Shown here: positions 1 to 8,947 of the stretch, piece by piece
Layout: each line of letters begins with the position of its first letter
Numbering within the stretch: the first letter of the stretch is position 1
Origin: Gordonia sp. SID5947
GTDB taxonomy: Bacteria > Actinomycetota > Actinomycetes > Mycobacteriales > Mycobacteriaceae
Assembly (NCBI RefSeq): GCF_009862785.1
Contig: NZ_WWHU01000001.1
Span: 806,001-870,000, forward strand
Length of the DNA: 64,000 bases
Direction of reading: 5' to 3'
Translations under genes and position numbers: made by a program
Notes under the pieces: generated by a model
Databases searched by the model: none
Seen by the model: only the letters and a program-made list of their open reading frames with translations
What the model was told of the DNA's origin: nothing

Positions 1-126
1 GCGGCCGCCCCGGCGCGGATGGGCCGGACGTCTCGCCTGCGGACCTCTTGCCATTGCTGCGGCCGTCTGCTGTCATGAACCCATCGTAGTTCCAATACAG
101 TTCGCATCGTATTTGAGGGAGTGTTC

Positions 127-1242
127 GTGAACCTGAGCCCGCTCGACGAGTATCCGATTCATCAGACACCGGCGCCGCTCACCTGGCCGGCGACGTCCGA
201 CCGGAACTTCTACGATCGGTCCTACTTCAACGTGCTCGACCGGGATGGCCGATTCATGGCACTGACCGGAATCGGTTACTACCCACGCCTCGGGGTCAAG
301 GACGCCTACTTCGTCGTTCGGCGAGGGGACGCCCAGACCGCGGTGCACTTGAGCGATGCCATCGACGACGACCGCCTGAACCAGAATGTCAATGGTTATC
401 GGCTCGACGTCGTCGAGCCTTTGCAGGAGATGCACCTGACGCTGGCCGAAACGAAAGGCATCTCCGCGGATCTGACCTGGCGCGGGCTGTTCCCGGCCGC
501 CCTGGAGCGTCCGCACGACATGCTGACCGAGCGACGAGTGACGTTGCAGGCGTGCCGGTTTGCCCAGGTCGGTACGTGGGAGGGATGGATCGATGTCGAC
601 GGCGAGCGGCTCTCGGTCGATCGTGACAGCAGCGTGGCCAGCCGTGACCGGTCGTGGGGAATCCGTCCGGTCGGTGAGGCCGAACCTGCCGGTCGGCCCG
701 ATGCGTCATTCCGCGGCATGTGGTGGCTCTACCTGCCACTGGCCTTCGACGACTACCAACTCTTCCTGATCCTCCAGGAAGATCCCGACGGACAACGCAG
801 CCTCTACGACTGCACACGTCGATGGCGCGACGGTCGTGTCGAACAGCTCGACGGTGTGCGCGTCACCATCCACTACACGCCCGGAACCAGGATCCCGCAT
901 GGCGCTCATGTCGAGTTCATGAACCGTGCGGGGGATCGCATTCAACTCGACGTCGAGTCGAAGTTGTTCGCGCCCATCGCATTCGGTTCGGGCTACGGTG
1001 GCGACTCCTCGTGGGCCCACGGCACGTGGAAGGAGGGGCCGTTCGCCGAACGGGTCAGCTTCGACCTCACGGACCCGGAAGTGATGGCCAGAGCGCCGTT
1101 CAGCCTCATCGACCACGTCGGCAAGGCGGTGTGCACCGAAGCGGACGGGCAGACCCGCGAGGGGGCTGGGTTGTTCGAACACGGAGTCATCGGTCCACAC
1201 CACCCGTCGGGCTTCTCCGACTGGACCGACGTCGCGAAGTAG
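127..1242 (+). CDS. AttH-like (DUF7064/7065-type) protein of unknown function
   Basis: A 371-residue soluble protein without signal peptide or membrane segment. Its late-middle motif RDRSWGIRP resembles RDHSWGVRDW in the C-terminal half of the phosphotransferase fusion at 37156-39153, and both look like the lipocalin-like AttH/DUF7064-7065 group often found beside CoA and steroid-type catabolic genes. No catalytic residue can be assigned. The GTG at 127 is preferred over GTG 121 because the ribosome site GAGGGA at 115-120 would abut the latter. It is the first gene of a three-gene operon, 10 nt before an LLM oxidoreductase. The family assignment is from pattern memory; the exact function is unknown. 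Confidence 0.8.
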   Translation: MNLSPLDEYPIHQTPAPLTWPATSDRNFYDRSYFNVLDRDGRFMALTGIGYYPRLGVKDAYFVVRRGDAQTAVHLSDAIDDDRLNQNVNGYRLDVVEPLQEMHLTLAETKGISADLTWRGLFPAALERPHDMLTERRVTLQACRFAQVGTWEGWIDVDGERLSVDRDSSVASRDRSWGIRPVGEAEPAGRPDASFRGMWWLYLPLAFDDYQLFLILQEDPDGQRSLYDCTRRWRDGRVEQLDGVRVTIHYTPGTRIPHGAHVEFMNRAGDRIQLDVESKLFAPIAFGSGYGGDSSWAHGTWKEGPFAERVSFDLTDPEVMARAPFSLIDHVGKAVCTEADGQTREGAGLFEHGVIGPHHPSGFSDWTDVAK

Positions 1243-1252
1243 GTAGGACGCC

Positions 1253-2251
1253 ATGAAGATCATGACAGCGCTGTACGAGCCGACCGGTGCGGTCCAACGA
1301 GCTGAGTTGCTGCACGAAGCCGGCGCATCCGGTGTGTTCACCTTCGAAGGTCCGTTCGACGTGTTCACCCCGCTGGTACTGGCATCGGCAGTCAAGGGGC
1401 TCGACGTGATGTCCAACGTCGCGATCGCGCTACCTCGTAATCCGATCCAACTCGCACATCAGGCGAATGATCTGCAGTTGCTCTCTGAAGGGCGATTCAT
1501 CCTCGGATTGGGCACCCAGGTGCGCGCGCAGATCGAAAAGCGCTACGGGGCCGAGTTCGACCATCCGGTCGCGCGGATGAAGGAGATGGTGGGGGCGCTG
1601 CGAGCGATCTTCGCGACATGGAACAACGGTGAACGGCTGGACTACCGCGGTGAGTACTACCGGCACACCTTGATGACGCCCACTTTCGTGCCCGGGCCGA
1701 ACCCCTTCGGGCCGCCACCGATCTATCTCGGCGCGCTCGGTCCACGTATGACCAGGGCGACCGCGGAGGTGGCCGACGGTCTCCTGGTGATGCCGTTCGG
1801 GTCGAAGCGTTTCCTGCACGAGACGACGATGCCCGCCGTACGGGCGGGCCTCGCTGCCGCCGGCCGCAGCGAGGAGGACTTCGAGGTGGTGCCAGAGATC
1901 ATCGTGTCGGTCGCCACCGGACGCGACGACGACCACGCGTCGACGCGGATGCTGTTGGCGTTCTACGGTTCCACCCCGGCGTACCGGCCGGTTCTCGATG
2001 CGCATGGCTGGGGAGATCTGCAGCCGGAACTCAACGCGATGTCCAAGCAGGGCCGCTGGCAGGAGATGGCCACCCTGATCGACGACGAGATCCTGCACAC
2101 GATTGCCGCGTGCGGTACCCCGGCGGAGATCGCCGCCCATATCCGAGGCCGTGTCGAAGGTGTGTCGGACCGGCTCTGCCTGTATCAACCAGGACCGATT
2201 CCCATCGACGCACTCGCCGAGATCGTCGACCAGTTGGGCGCAGCATCATGA
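1253..2251 (+). CDS. LLM-class F420-dependent oxidoreductase (TIGR03617-like)
   Basis: A 332-residue luciferase-like TIM-barrel protein. It has the family pattern of N-terminal beta strand, then ATNVA-like VMSNVAIALPRNP, the ARAANDLQ-like stretch AHQANDLQLLSEGRFILGLG, and the conserved PPIYLGALGPRMTRATAEVADG block. Such enzymes use reduced F420 or FMN to reduce or oxidise small substrates; which substrate cannot be read here. The ATG at 1253 follows an AGGTAGGA-type ribosome site. Its stop codon overlaps the next start as ATGA, implying translational coupling to the PEP-utilising protein. Confidence 0.9.
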   Translation: MKIMTALYEPTGAVQRAELLHEAGASGVFTFEGPFDVFTPLVLASAVKGLDVMSNVAIALPRNPIQLAHQANDLQLLSEGRFILGLGTQVRAQIEKRYGAEFDHPVARMKEMVGALRAIFATWNNGERLDYRGEYYRHTLMTPTFVPGPNPFGPPPIYLGALGPRMTRATAEVADGLLVMPFGSKRFLHETTMPAVRAGLAAAGRSEEDFEVVPEIIVSVATGRDDDHASTRMLLAFYGSTPAYRPVLDAHGWGDLQPELNAMSKQGRWQEMATLIDDEILHTIAACGTPAEIAAHIRGRVEGVSDRLCLYQPGPIPIDALAEIVDQLGAAS

Positions 2252-4626
2252 CGATGGCAACGATCGAATTCGACGACGTCACCGACGATCGGTACGGCGG
2301 CAAGGCTGCCGGACTCGCTGAACTCCGTCGGCTCGGACTGTCGGTCCCGGTGGGATTCGTCATCGCTGACGCCTCCGCGCAGGATGCCATCGATGTCGGG
2401 GCAGAGCGGTTCTCCGAGATGGCCGCCAATGGGGCGACCCCTGTGGCCGTCCGGTCCTCGGCGGTCGGGGAGGACGGTGACGATCAGTCCTTCGCCGGGC
2501 AATACGACACCGTGCTGGGAGTCGACTCAACCGACAGATTTGCTGCGGCCGTGCGCAAGTGTGTTGACTCCGTGCACTCACGACGAGCCTCGTCCTATAG
2601 CGGGCAATGGGGCGCCACGATGCACCTGGTGGTTCAGCAGATGGTCGATGCCCGCGCCGCCGGCGTGGTGTTCACCGCCGACCCGACGACCGGCCGACGC
2701 GACCTCATGGTGATCGATGCCATCGCGGGGCTTGGCGAAGCGCTGGTCGACGGCACCGCGTCCCCCGACCACATCGTTCTGGATTCCCAGGGCAACGCGG
2801 CAGTTCGCGAGATCGGTGCGGAGCCGGTCTTGTCCCAGGAAGAGGTCGCTCATATCCGGTCCGATGCGCTGCGCGCTGCGCGACATTGGGGCAGGCCGAT
2901 GGACCTCGAATGGGCGATCGACCAGTCGGGGAAGCTGTGGTGGCTGCAGGCCAGGCCGATAACCACCCTGCCCGGTGATCTCAACGAGATGGATTCGCCG
3001 GTCGCGGGTGATGACCACGTCTACACGCGATGCAACATCGGCGAGATGATGCCGGGGGCGTTCTGTCCGCTGACCGCATCGGTGTCCGGATACGCCATCG
3101 ACTACGCGATGCAGATGATTCAGGTTGTGGCACGGGCTCAGGAGAGTTACGAGAAACCGTGGCTGCAGGTCGGTTACTTTTCCGGACATATGTTCCTGAA
3201 CATGACCGAAGGTACGGCGCTGAGCTCGGGCATCCTCGGCAACTCGCTGGAGCAGTTCTCCACGTCGATCTGCGGGAGGGTGATCGATGAGCTGAAACCC
3301 AAACCACCGCAACCATTCCACCGCAAGATCGTCAACACCGTCCGACTCAGCACGCATGCGTTGTCGGCCGGCCCGGCCATCCGCCGCTTGGACGGCCAGA
3401 TCGCCGCTTTTCGGATACCGACCGATCTGGATCCGCGAGTCGTCATGGCGCAGTTGGAGTCCGGCGTCGAACAGTACTGTGACGTGACGTTGACCCATGT
3501 CCGGTCGTCGTCACGTGCCGCGGTCGCGGCCAACATTCTCGAGAGCGTGCTGATCAAGCAGGCGGTCAAGAACGGACAAAGCGAGGACCATGGGAGGGCG
3601 GAGGCAACCAGGCTGATGGCCGGTGCCTCCGATGTGGAGAGTGCTCTCATGCTCGAGCAACTCGACGCGGTGGTCCGCACCCTTGCGTCCGACGAAGTGG
3701 CCGCCGCGAAGTTTCTGGCGGCGGAGCCCGACGCCGCGGTCACCGGGTTGCGGGCCGCCGACGATACCAGCGGTATGGCATTGCGCCAGTTCCTGGGTCG
3801 TCACGGTCACCGCGGATATCGCGAGCTGTGCATGCGCGACCCGTCGTGGGCCGAGGATCCGGGTGGTCTCGGGGCGATGATGCAGGTCATGCTGCGTTCG
3901 GTTCTGGACCCAGCCGCTCACGGAACGGCGCAGCCCCGCCTCGAGGCGCCCGGATCGTCGACCGTGCGACTTCTCGCGAAGTGGGCGCAGGCCGGCGCGC
4001 GGGGGCGCGAGGAGACGAAATCCAAGATGGCCCTGATGGCGCATTCGCTCAAGTTGGGTTACCGCCACCTCGGTGAGGTACTGGCAGGGTCGGGAAGGCT
4101 GCCCGACGCTGACCTGGTGTTCTTCTTCGACCGTGCGGAATTGCATCGCGTCGTCGGTGGGGAAGACGTCGGCGCTTTGGTGCGGGCCGCGGTCAAGCGT
4201 CGAGAAGCGTTGGCGTTTCAGGATTCTCTCGAGTTCGATGACGTGTCTGTGGGTCGCCCGTCGCCCGTCATCACCCCGCCGCAACGTGCGACCGCCGACG
4301 ACCAGATCGTCGGCCGGCCGGCCAGCCGTGGAACCGTGGAAGGGGTGGTGCGCGTCGCAAAGTCCATTGTCGATGCGCGTGCCGTGCAGCGCGGCGAGAT
4401 CCTGGTCGCTCCGGTGACCGACGTGGGATGGACACCGTATTTCACCGTCATCGCCGCGCTTGTCACCGACATCGGCAGCTCCGTGTCCCATGGCGCAGTG
4501 GTGGCGCGAGAGTACGGCCTTCCGTGTGTCGTCAACACGTTGGTGGCCACACAGGCGCTCAAGACCGGTGACCGGGTTCGCGTGGACGGGGACCGTGGTG
4601 TCGTCACCCGTCTCGGCGGGCCCTGA
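2248..4626 (+). CDS. PEP-utilising enzyme, PEP synthase/rifampicin phosphotransferase-like
   Basis: A 792-residue protein with the two-part architecture of the PEP synthase/RPH superfamily. The N-terminal ATP-grasp pyruvate-phosphate-dikinase domain carries VRSSAVGEDGDDQSFAGQY and ends in WWLQARPITT. A large middle domain follows, then a C-terminal swivelling phosphohistidine domain with SVSHGAVVAREYG, whose His748 is the predicted phospho-acceptor. The length and three-domain order are closer to rifampicin phosphotransferase (about 860 aa) than to a stand-alone PEP synthase, but the middle domain cannot be matched by eye. The ATG at 2248 overlaps the upstream stop. No 19-bp rifamycin-associated element was seen upstream. 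Substrate unknown. Confidence 0.8.
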   Translation: MTMATIEFDDVTDDRYGGKAAGLAELRRLGLSVPVGFVIADASAQDAIDVGAERFSEMAANGATPVAVRSSAVGEDGDDQSFAGQYDTVLGVDSTDRFAAAVRKCVDSVHSRRASSYSGQWGATMHLVVQQMVDARAAGVVFTADPTTGRRDLMVIDAIAGLGEALVDGTASPDHIVLDSQGNAAVREIGAEPVLSQEEVAHIRSDALRAARHWGRPMDLEWAIDQSGKLWWLQARPITTLPGDLNEMDSPVAGDDHVYTRCNIGEMMPGAFCPLTASVSGYAIDYAMQMIQVVARAQESYEKPWLQVGYFSGHMFLNMTEGTALSSGILGNSLEQFSTSICGRVIDELKPKPPQPFHRKIVNTVRLSTHALSAGPAIRRLDGQIAAFRIPTDLDPRVVMAQLESGVEQYCDVTLTHVRSSSRAAVAANILESVLIKQAVKNGQSEDHGRAEATRLMAGASDVESALMLEQLDAVVRTLASDEVAAAKFLAAEPDAAVTGLRAADDTSGMALRQFLGRHGHRGYRELCMRDPSWAEDPGGLGAMMQVMLRSVLDPAAHGTAQPRLEAPGSSTVRLLAKWAQAGARGREETKSKMALMAHSLKLGYRHLGEVLAGSGRLPDADLVFFFDRAELHRVVGGEDVGALVRAAVKRREALAFQDSLEFDDVSVGRPSPVITPPQRATADDQIVGRPASRGTVEGVVRVAKSIVDARAVQRGEILVAPVTDVGWTPYFTVIAALVTDIGSSVSHGAVVAREYGLPCVVNTLVATQALKTGDRVRVDGDRGVVTRLGGP

Positions 4627-5009
4627 GCCTCCGCGGATGCTCCCCAACACCTGAATATGTCTGTGCGCGTGCGGTTTATCGGACCGTTGGTCCGACCACA
4701 ACGTCTCCGACGTGGCTCGGTGGTGGGAGCCGCGCAGTTGCACGCAGGTGTGTCCTGTGCCACGATGAGGCAGGTTTAGAAGTGAGCCGCGCCCAGCGTC
4801 GGCCTGCATATTCGGTCGACGCATCCCAACCAGTGGAGGGGCCGTTGTGCTGACACCTTTACCGAACGCCCCGAACTGCTACGACAACTGTGGCGCCTCT
4901 CGTCGCGGGCGATCAAGCTGCGGATCGGTCGTCGACGTGCGCGCCACGTCTTCTGCTCATGCGCTCTCTAGTTGGAGCACCGGTTCCCGGTGTACGTGGG
5001 AGATGAGCA
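4627..5009. other. Intergenic stretch, possible 59-codon ORF
   Basis: No recognised gene. A 59-residue frame (GTG 4847 to TAG 5026) follows a good ribosome site (GGAGGGG) but has no recognisable sequence or conserved feature, so it is noted rather than called. Confidence 0.3.
4679..4695. terminator. Inverted repeat after the PEP-utilising gene
   Basis: A perfect 7-bp inverted repeat with a 3-nt loop (TCGGACC-gtt-GGTCCGA), 53 nt after the stop at 4626. It could act as an intrinsic terminator without a U-tract, as is common in actinobacteria, or as an operator. Confidence 0.4.
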
Positions 5010-5264
5010 ATGGACACTTCGAATAGTCAACTCGATCCAGAACAGAGCCCGGACGGCGAGCGACAACGAGCGGACAAGGCCCATTCGCGACGGCCGGACG
5101 CTGCGCAGCCATTTCCGGATGTGCGGTGGCCCAGTCCCAGTTCACTCGATCCCTGGTGGCGGCGCGTGATGGAGGAGGGCGACGAACCCATCGCGGCGGA
5201 CGAAGGTTCCGTCAGAGACGCGGCCGAGGGTAGAAATCAACAGTCTGGACAGCAGGCTGTGTAG
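5010..5264 (+). CDS. Small hydrophilic hypothetical protein
   Basis: An 84-residue, charged, low-hydrophobicity frame with one tryptophan-rich spot (SLDPWWRRVMEEGDEP) and no membrane segment. The ATG at 5010 is preceded by GGGAGA at a good spacing of about 6 nt. Codon third positions are only moderately GC-rich compared with neighbours, so this may be a real short gene or chance. No family recognised. Confidence 0.35.
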   Translation: MDTSNSQLDPEQSPDGERQRADKAHSRRPDAAQPFPDVRWPSPSSLDPWWRRVMEEGDEPIAADEGSVRDAAEGRNQQSGQQAV

Positions 5265-5542
5265 TCGGGTGTGACCCCGGTCCCGAAGGAGTATCGGCGG
5301 CGCGCGGCGTTCTGCGTTCCGGGCTGTCGATGTTGCGTCTTGGCGCGCATTCGCGACGCCGATGGATGAGGCATTGTGGTGCGGCAGTTGACGCCTTTGC
5401 GCTGCGGAAGAGTTGCCAGTGCAGAGAGCAGGCGCTACTTGTAACGTTGCTTTGTGGCAGTGAGAGATAGGGTCAGTGACCATCAGCGGAGGCCGCGCGA
5501 GCGGGGACTCCGGCGTCCATGTCGAACAATCGAAAGGGCTAT

Positions 5543-6199
5543 ATGACGCAGATCGCCTCTCGCCGTACGAAATTCGTTACAAGTCTGTGTGCGATCGTGG
5601 TCATCGCCGCTGCCTGCGATAGTGACGCCAAGAGTGACGACGCCGCATCACAGGTCACGTCGGCTGCGTCTGAGACTGCGGCACACAGCGACAATGCGAC
5701 GACGGACACGGTGGGGGAGACGACGCCCGACGCGGAACCGGCGGCGGTGAGAATCACCGGGGAACCTGACGTTGAGGTGACACTGCATGGTCCGATCGCG
5801 GTCAAGTACGCGAAGGCGACCAACGTCCAGAAGGATGCTCTCGGCAAACCACTGACCGGCGACCACAACGCTGGGACCCGTGAGAGCGGCGTGGTGTTTC
5901 AGCAATTCGAGGGCGGCGTGATCATCGCGAAGAACGACGACTCGGGGACGTCCGCATACATCATCACGTCGGGCAAGATTCGCGACGCGTGGAACACCGA
6001 GCGGGCCCCGGACGGCACGCCGGCGATCACGGGTAAAAACGGCTCGCCCGGCCCTCTGGGAGTTCCCACCAGTGACACGACCACCGAGGGTGACCTGGAG
6101 GCGGTGACCTTCGAGTACGGCAAGATCAGCGAGAACACCACGACTGGCGAGGTCACCGTGATGGTCGACGGCAAGGTCGTGCCGTCCGGCGTGAAGTAG
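5543..6199 (+). CDS. LGFP-repeat lipoprotein, paralogue of 47645-48280
   Basis: A 218-residue predicted lipoprotein. A basic N-terminus and hydrophobic core (SLCAIVVIAAAC) end in a lipobox with Cys25, followed by a Ser/Thr/Asp-rich linker of about 50 residues. The C-terminal domain has LGFP-type repeats (GVVFQQFEGG, GKIRDAWN, GPLGVPTSD, FEYGKI), known from mycolata cell-wall proteins and thought to bind the envelope. The ATG at 5543 is chosen over ATG 5519 because AAAGGG lies just before it. A close paralogue sits 42 kb away with the lipid-modified cysteine at the same residue number. Confidence 0.88.
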   Translation: MTQIASRRTKFVTSLCAIVVIAAACDSDAKSDDAASQVTSAASETAAHSDNATTDTVGETTPDAEPAAVRITGEPDVEVTLHGPIAVKYAKATNVQKDALGKPLTGDHNAGTRESGVVFQQFEGGVIIAKNDDSGTSAYIITSGKIRDAWNTERAPDGTPAITGKNGSPGPLGVPTSDTTTEGDLEAVTFEYGKISENTTTGEVTVMVDGKVVPSGVK

Positions 6200-6356
6200 A
6201 ACGGCCGAACCAGTCTTGCCATGCCGTCCTGTGAAACCACACGGTCAATCGGAGGGCAAGTGCGAGGAAGAGGATCCCCGCCGAAGAGAGCATAGCCACC
6301 GACGCTGGTGATCGTGTCTGCTCCGAGCTACCGGATGACCGCCGGCTCTGCCACCG

Positions 6357-6662
6357 TCAGCCGAAATAGCCGGTCTCGGGGTTGATGTTCGCGAGGAAGT
6401 CTCGGATCGACTCGCGATGGTCGCGAATGGTCGGCAAGGGGAGGGGGAGTGGCGCGGGCGGCAGTCCGTCGTCGCTCTGCCACGCCACATGCAGACCGAA
6501 AGATTCGAAGCCGTAGCCGGGGTTCGGGCCGGACAACCAGGTGTACCGGCACTCGCCACCGGTCCTGACTTCCAATTGGAACAGTTCTCGGTCGACTACC
6601 AGGTCGATGGGGCTGTCGACTGCCGCCGGACGCCAGTCATCGGGATGCGCGTCGGATTGCAT
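6357..6662 (-). CDS. Conserved hypothetical protein, second gene of a membrane-protein operon
   Basis: A 101-residue soluble protein with tryptophans and aromatic residues in a compact beta-like pattern (RYTWLSGPNPGYGFESFG) and a C-terminal motif RDFLANINPETGYFG. No family recognised. Its ATG overlaps the stop of the membrane protein upstream (TGATG), which fixes the start and implies coupled translation. The partner suggests a role at the membrane, but this is inference only. Confidence 0.7.
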   Translation of the reverse strand: MQSDAHPDDWRPAAVDSPIDLVVDRELFQLEVRTGGECRYTWLSGPNPGYGFESFGLHVAWQSDDGLPPAPLPLPLPTIRDHRESIRDFLANINPETGYFG

Positions 6663-7114
6663 CAGGCGAGTCTCCCTGCGCGGCGGGGCTCCGCGGCGGA
6701 ATCGTGGTACGCCCTCACGCCGAGATGGAATGCCGCGATCACCATGGCAGCCACCGTCATCGGGGCGCCGCCGACCATCAGTAATCCCCAGAATCCGGTC
6801 CAATGCGCGACCCCGTAGACGGTCAAAGCTGCGAGCGCCAATACTGCTAACCAAGAGACCCACCAGCGCATAACCAGCGCAGCGACAACTGGTGCAGCAA
6901 TGAGCAACGCCCCGATCCTCACGAGCGGCCACGCGCCATACGCCGACCACATCGGATCATCACACGTAGCGTCAGCGTGAACACCAGGCTCGTCCAACTC
7001 GCCAGATTTGCCGCACGACATCGACGCCCACCCAGCAGGTTCAAAGGCGTTCCACACCGCAAACGCCACGCCGAGCACAGCCAAGACCAACCACGCCACC
7101 CGCACCCACCTCAT
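6662..7114 (-). CDS. Small multi-pass membrane protein
   Basis: A 150-residue protein with about four hydrophobic segments: an N-terminal one after MRWVRVAW, two adjacent central ones around ALLIAAPVVAALVMRWWVSWLA, and one around GFWGLLMVGGAPMTVAAMVIA. Between the first and second lies an extracytoplasmic loop with two cysteines (MSCGKSG and ATCDDP) that could form a disulphide. No family recognised. First gene of a two-gene operon with 6357-6662. Confidence 0.75.
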   Translation of the reverse strand: MRWVRVAWLVLAVLGVAFAVWNAFEPAGWASMSCGKSGELDEPGVHADATCDDPMWSAYGAWPLVRIGALLIAAPVVAALVMRWWVSWLAVLALAALTVYGVAHWTGFWGLLMVGGAPMTVAAMVIAAFHLGVRAYHDSAAEPRRAGRLA

Positions 7115-7390
7115 GGGACGACGCTACTCGCGCATTACGCACCGAGTGGCAGACGACGCACCGACAGGCCACGAATCGGCGAGAATAGACCGGGATTTCA
7201 TCTCGTGGACCCACAGCTCCCGTGAGAAGCCGGTGCTAGCGCGGTCAGATGGTCCGCTTGGCCGAAGGAGTGGCCACTCTGATGCAGCCGATGCAAAATG
7301 CAGGAGTCTACTTGACATAATGTATCTTATCGGCATGAGAAGGGCGAGTAGAAACCGCCCGAGTGTGGCCGTCTTCGCGGACCTTTGTCC

Positions 7391-7470
7391 GATCCCAAAC
7401 ATGTTGAGAGTAATCCAGGAAAACATGAGAGCTGTCCGACATTCGACCTGAATCCACGAGAACCTGAGAG
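7391..7470 (+). repeat. Three imperfect 20-bp direct repeats, possible IS-end remnant
   Basis: AATCCAGGAAAACATGAGAG (7412-7431) and AATCCACGAGAACCTGAGAG (7451-7470) match at 17 of 20 positions. A weaker copy at 7391-7410 matches at about 12 of 20. Repeated short motifs of this kind occur inside the ends of some insertion sequences (for example the IS21 group). No transposase gene is present, so this is a possible remnant. Confidence 0.45.
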
Positions 7471-7618
7471 CGATCAGACGCCTGTGCCACTTCACGTGTA
7501 GATATGGCGCTGACGCTGCTGCGGTCGACGCGCAGCGCCTCGCGCCCGTCTCTTGCGATTTGATCGCTGGCGCCCATAGTGTCCATGCCCGCATTCGGCC
7601 TCGGTGCGCGCCACAAAG

Positions 7619-7631
7619 TGTCACAGTGACA
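7619..7631. promoter_or_regulatory. Palindrome TGTCAC-A-GTGACA
   Basis: A perfect 6-bp inverted repeat with a one-base spacer, about 80 nt before the truncated SDR. It is operator-like in size and symmetry; the cognate regulator is unknown. Confidence 0.35.
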
Positions 7632-7711
7632 AATTGATATAGGGTGGATGAACCCACAAATCTGCGGGTCAGGAGTCATTTTCTGCCCTCAAGCCGAATG
7701 AGTTCCCGGGA

Positions 7712-8085
7712 ATGCCTGACAACCTGCTGCCGCGTATGAGCGGACCTGACTATGCAGCGTCAAAAGCTGCCGTCCTGTCGTTCACCACGTCACTCGCGAA
7801 ATTTGAAGGCCCACACATCCGGGTCAACGCCATCGCCGCCGGCGCCACCGTGTCGCCGATGTGGTCCATGCAAGGCGGCCTCGCCGACACCTTCGCCGGC
7901 ATCCACGGAGTCCCCGCGAGGAATCGATCGAAGCAGAAATGAAGGCCCGCAATCTTCCCCTAGCCCGCATCGGGACGCCCGAGGAGGTCGCCAACGTCGT
8001 CATGTTCCTCGCTTCAGACCTCGCCTCCTACGTCACCTCGAACGTTTACGGCGTCGACGGCGGCTCCATCGGCAACATCGTGTGA
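7712..8085 (+). pseudogene. 5'-truncated and frameshifted SDR oxidoreductase remnant
   Basis: Only the C-terminal half of a short-chain dehydrogenase is present. It starts at the catalytic YAASK motif and runs through [14 protein letters not shown], then, in another frame, [19 protein letters not shown] and the terminal GVDGGS. The Rossmann nucleotide-binding half (TGxxxGxG, NNAG) is absent upstream. One frameshift lies at the C-run 7912-7915; one extra C there would join the halves. The missing N-terminus makes it a true remnant even if the frameshift is a sequencing error. Confidence 0.75.
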
Positions 8086-8947
8086 CCGCAGACACCAAAC
8101 GGCGATTAGCTCCTGGCTGTGGCCCGGTATGCCCGGTCATTCTCAGGCTGTCGGATGACATTACAGTTGGGAGTTTCGCCGGAGCAGCTCGATCGGTGTC
8201 GCGGGGTGTGAGAATTGCTGGGTTGGGAGGCATCAATTCGGTTGGGTGACAGACGATGTGGGAGTTGCCCTCCTACTTCGTGAGGTCAGTGGGTGCGTTG
8301 TCCTTCGCTTCCCCAGGTTGTTGTCACCGGATCTCGGCTCGGCGGCAAAGCCTCAGATGTGGTGTCATCCGACGCCGACGCCGACGACCCGGGCCTGCCG
8401 ATCGACCTTCCCCCGCCGAACTGACCTTTTGTCGTAAAGTACGTTACCTGTGCAGAACATGTTGCTGCGCAATACATTGTGTCGCCGACGACGAGATGTT
8501 CGACGTGAGGTTGACGACATGCCAGACGCCGACTTTCCCCGCGCATATGCTCCCGGATGAGTATTCGTCCACCGATGGAATGCTTTGGAGATGGGGCTGG
8601 GCTCGGCGAATCCGATGCTGGGCCGCCAGCGGCATTTTTCGACCCTTTCGGACTCAAGCTCGAGTGCGAGTCCAGATTCAACCCCCGCTCACATACCTGT
8701 CCACCATCACGACCGTGACCGAGAGTCCACTGGCTGGTCTCCGCGGGATCGATGCCCGACCCTGCAACATGCGGGTCGGGCATCGGGCGTAACCATTGCG
8801 AGATAGATTGTCAGACAAACTGTCAACACAGTTCCGGCAGCCCATTCCCCAGGGCGTGCCCACTGAAATGGTGACCGAAAACATTCGCTGCCCGTGTCAT
8901 GCCTTGCCCGGAACGGGTGGAACGAGTCGCTGCCGGCGTCCGCGTTG
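8086..8947. other. Gene-poor intergenic region
   Basis: About 860 nt between the SDR remnant and the zinc-ribbon gene. Frames up to 178 codons exist on both strands but show no conserved motif and unusual composition. Two operator-like inverted repeats occur at 8808-8833. Nothing else is supported. Confidence 0.5.
8808..8833. promoter_or_regulatory. Two overlapping palindromes, GntR/FadR-type operator-like
   Basis: TTGTC-A-GACAA (8808-8818) is a perfect palindrome fitting the TNGTNNNACNA pattern of FadR-subfamily GntR regulators. It overlaps a second inverted repeat AACTGT-caac-ACAGTT (8818-8833). No start codon of a convincing gene follows, so this may be the orphaned promoter of a lost gene. 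Confidence 0.4.

Larger units (their letters stand above)
7115..7711. other. Gene-poor intergenic region
   Basis: About 600 nt without a convincing gene and visibly richer in A/T than its surroundings. It contains three imperfect 20-bp direct repeats (7391-7470) and a palindrome (7619-7631), listed separately. Long frames on the minus strand lack any recognisable protein features. Confidence 0.55.

Noticed and set aside
2100..2247. Upstream extension of the PEP-utilising protein to 2110
   Set aside because: It would overlap the oxidoreductase gene by 142 nt and adds an Arg/Pro-rich shadow; ATG 2248 has the ATGA coupling.
1..2247. Rifamycin-associated element before the PEP-utilising operon
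   Set aside because: Looked for the 19-bp inverted repeat linked to rifampicin-inactivating genes; none seen.
3511..4824. 437-codon minus-strand open frame antisense to the PEP-utilising gene
   Set aside because: High-GC codon bias opens antisense frames; it shows no motif and sits over a gene with clear ATP-grasp and phosphohistidine domains.
8256..8792. 178-codon plus-strand frame in the gene-poor region
   Set aside because: Composition and lack of motifs or ribosome site suggest chance; kept as intergenic.
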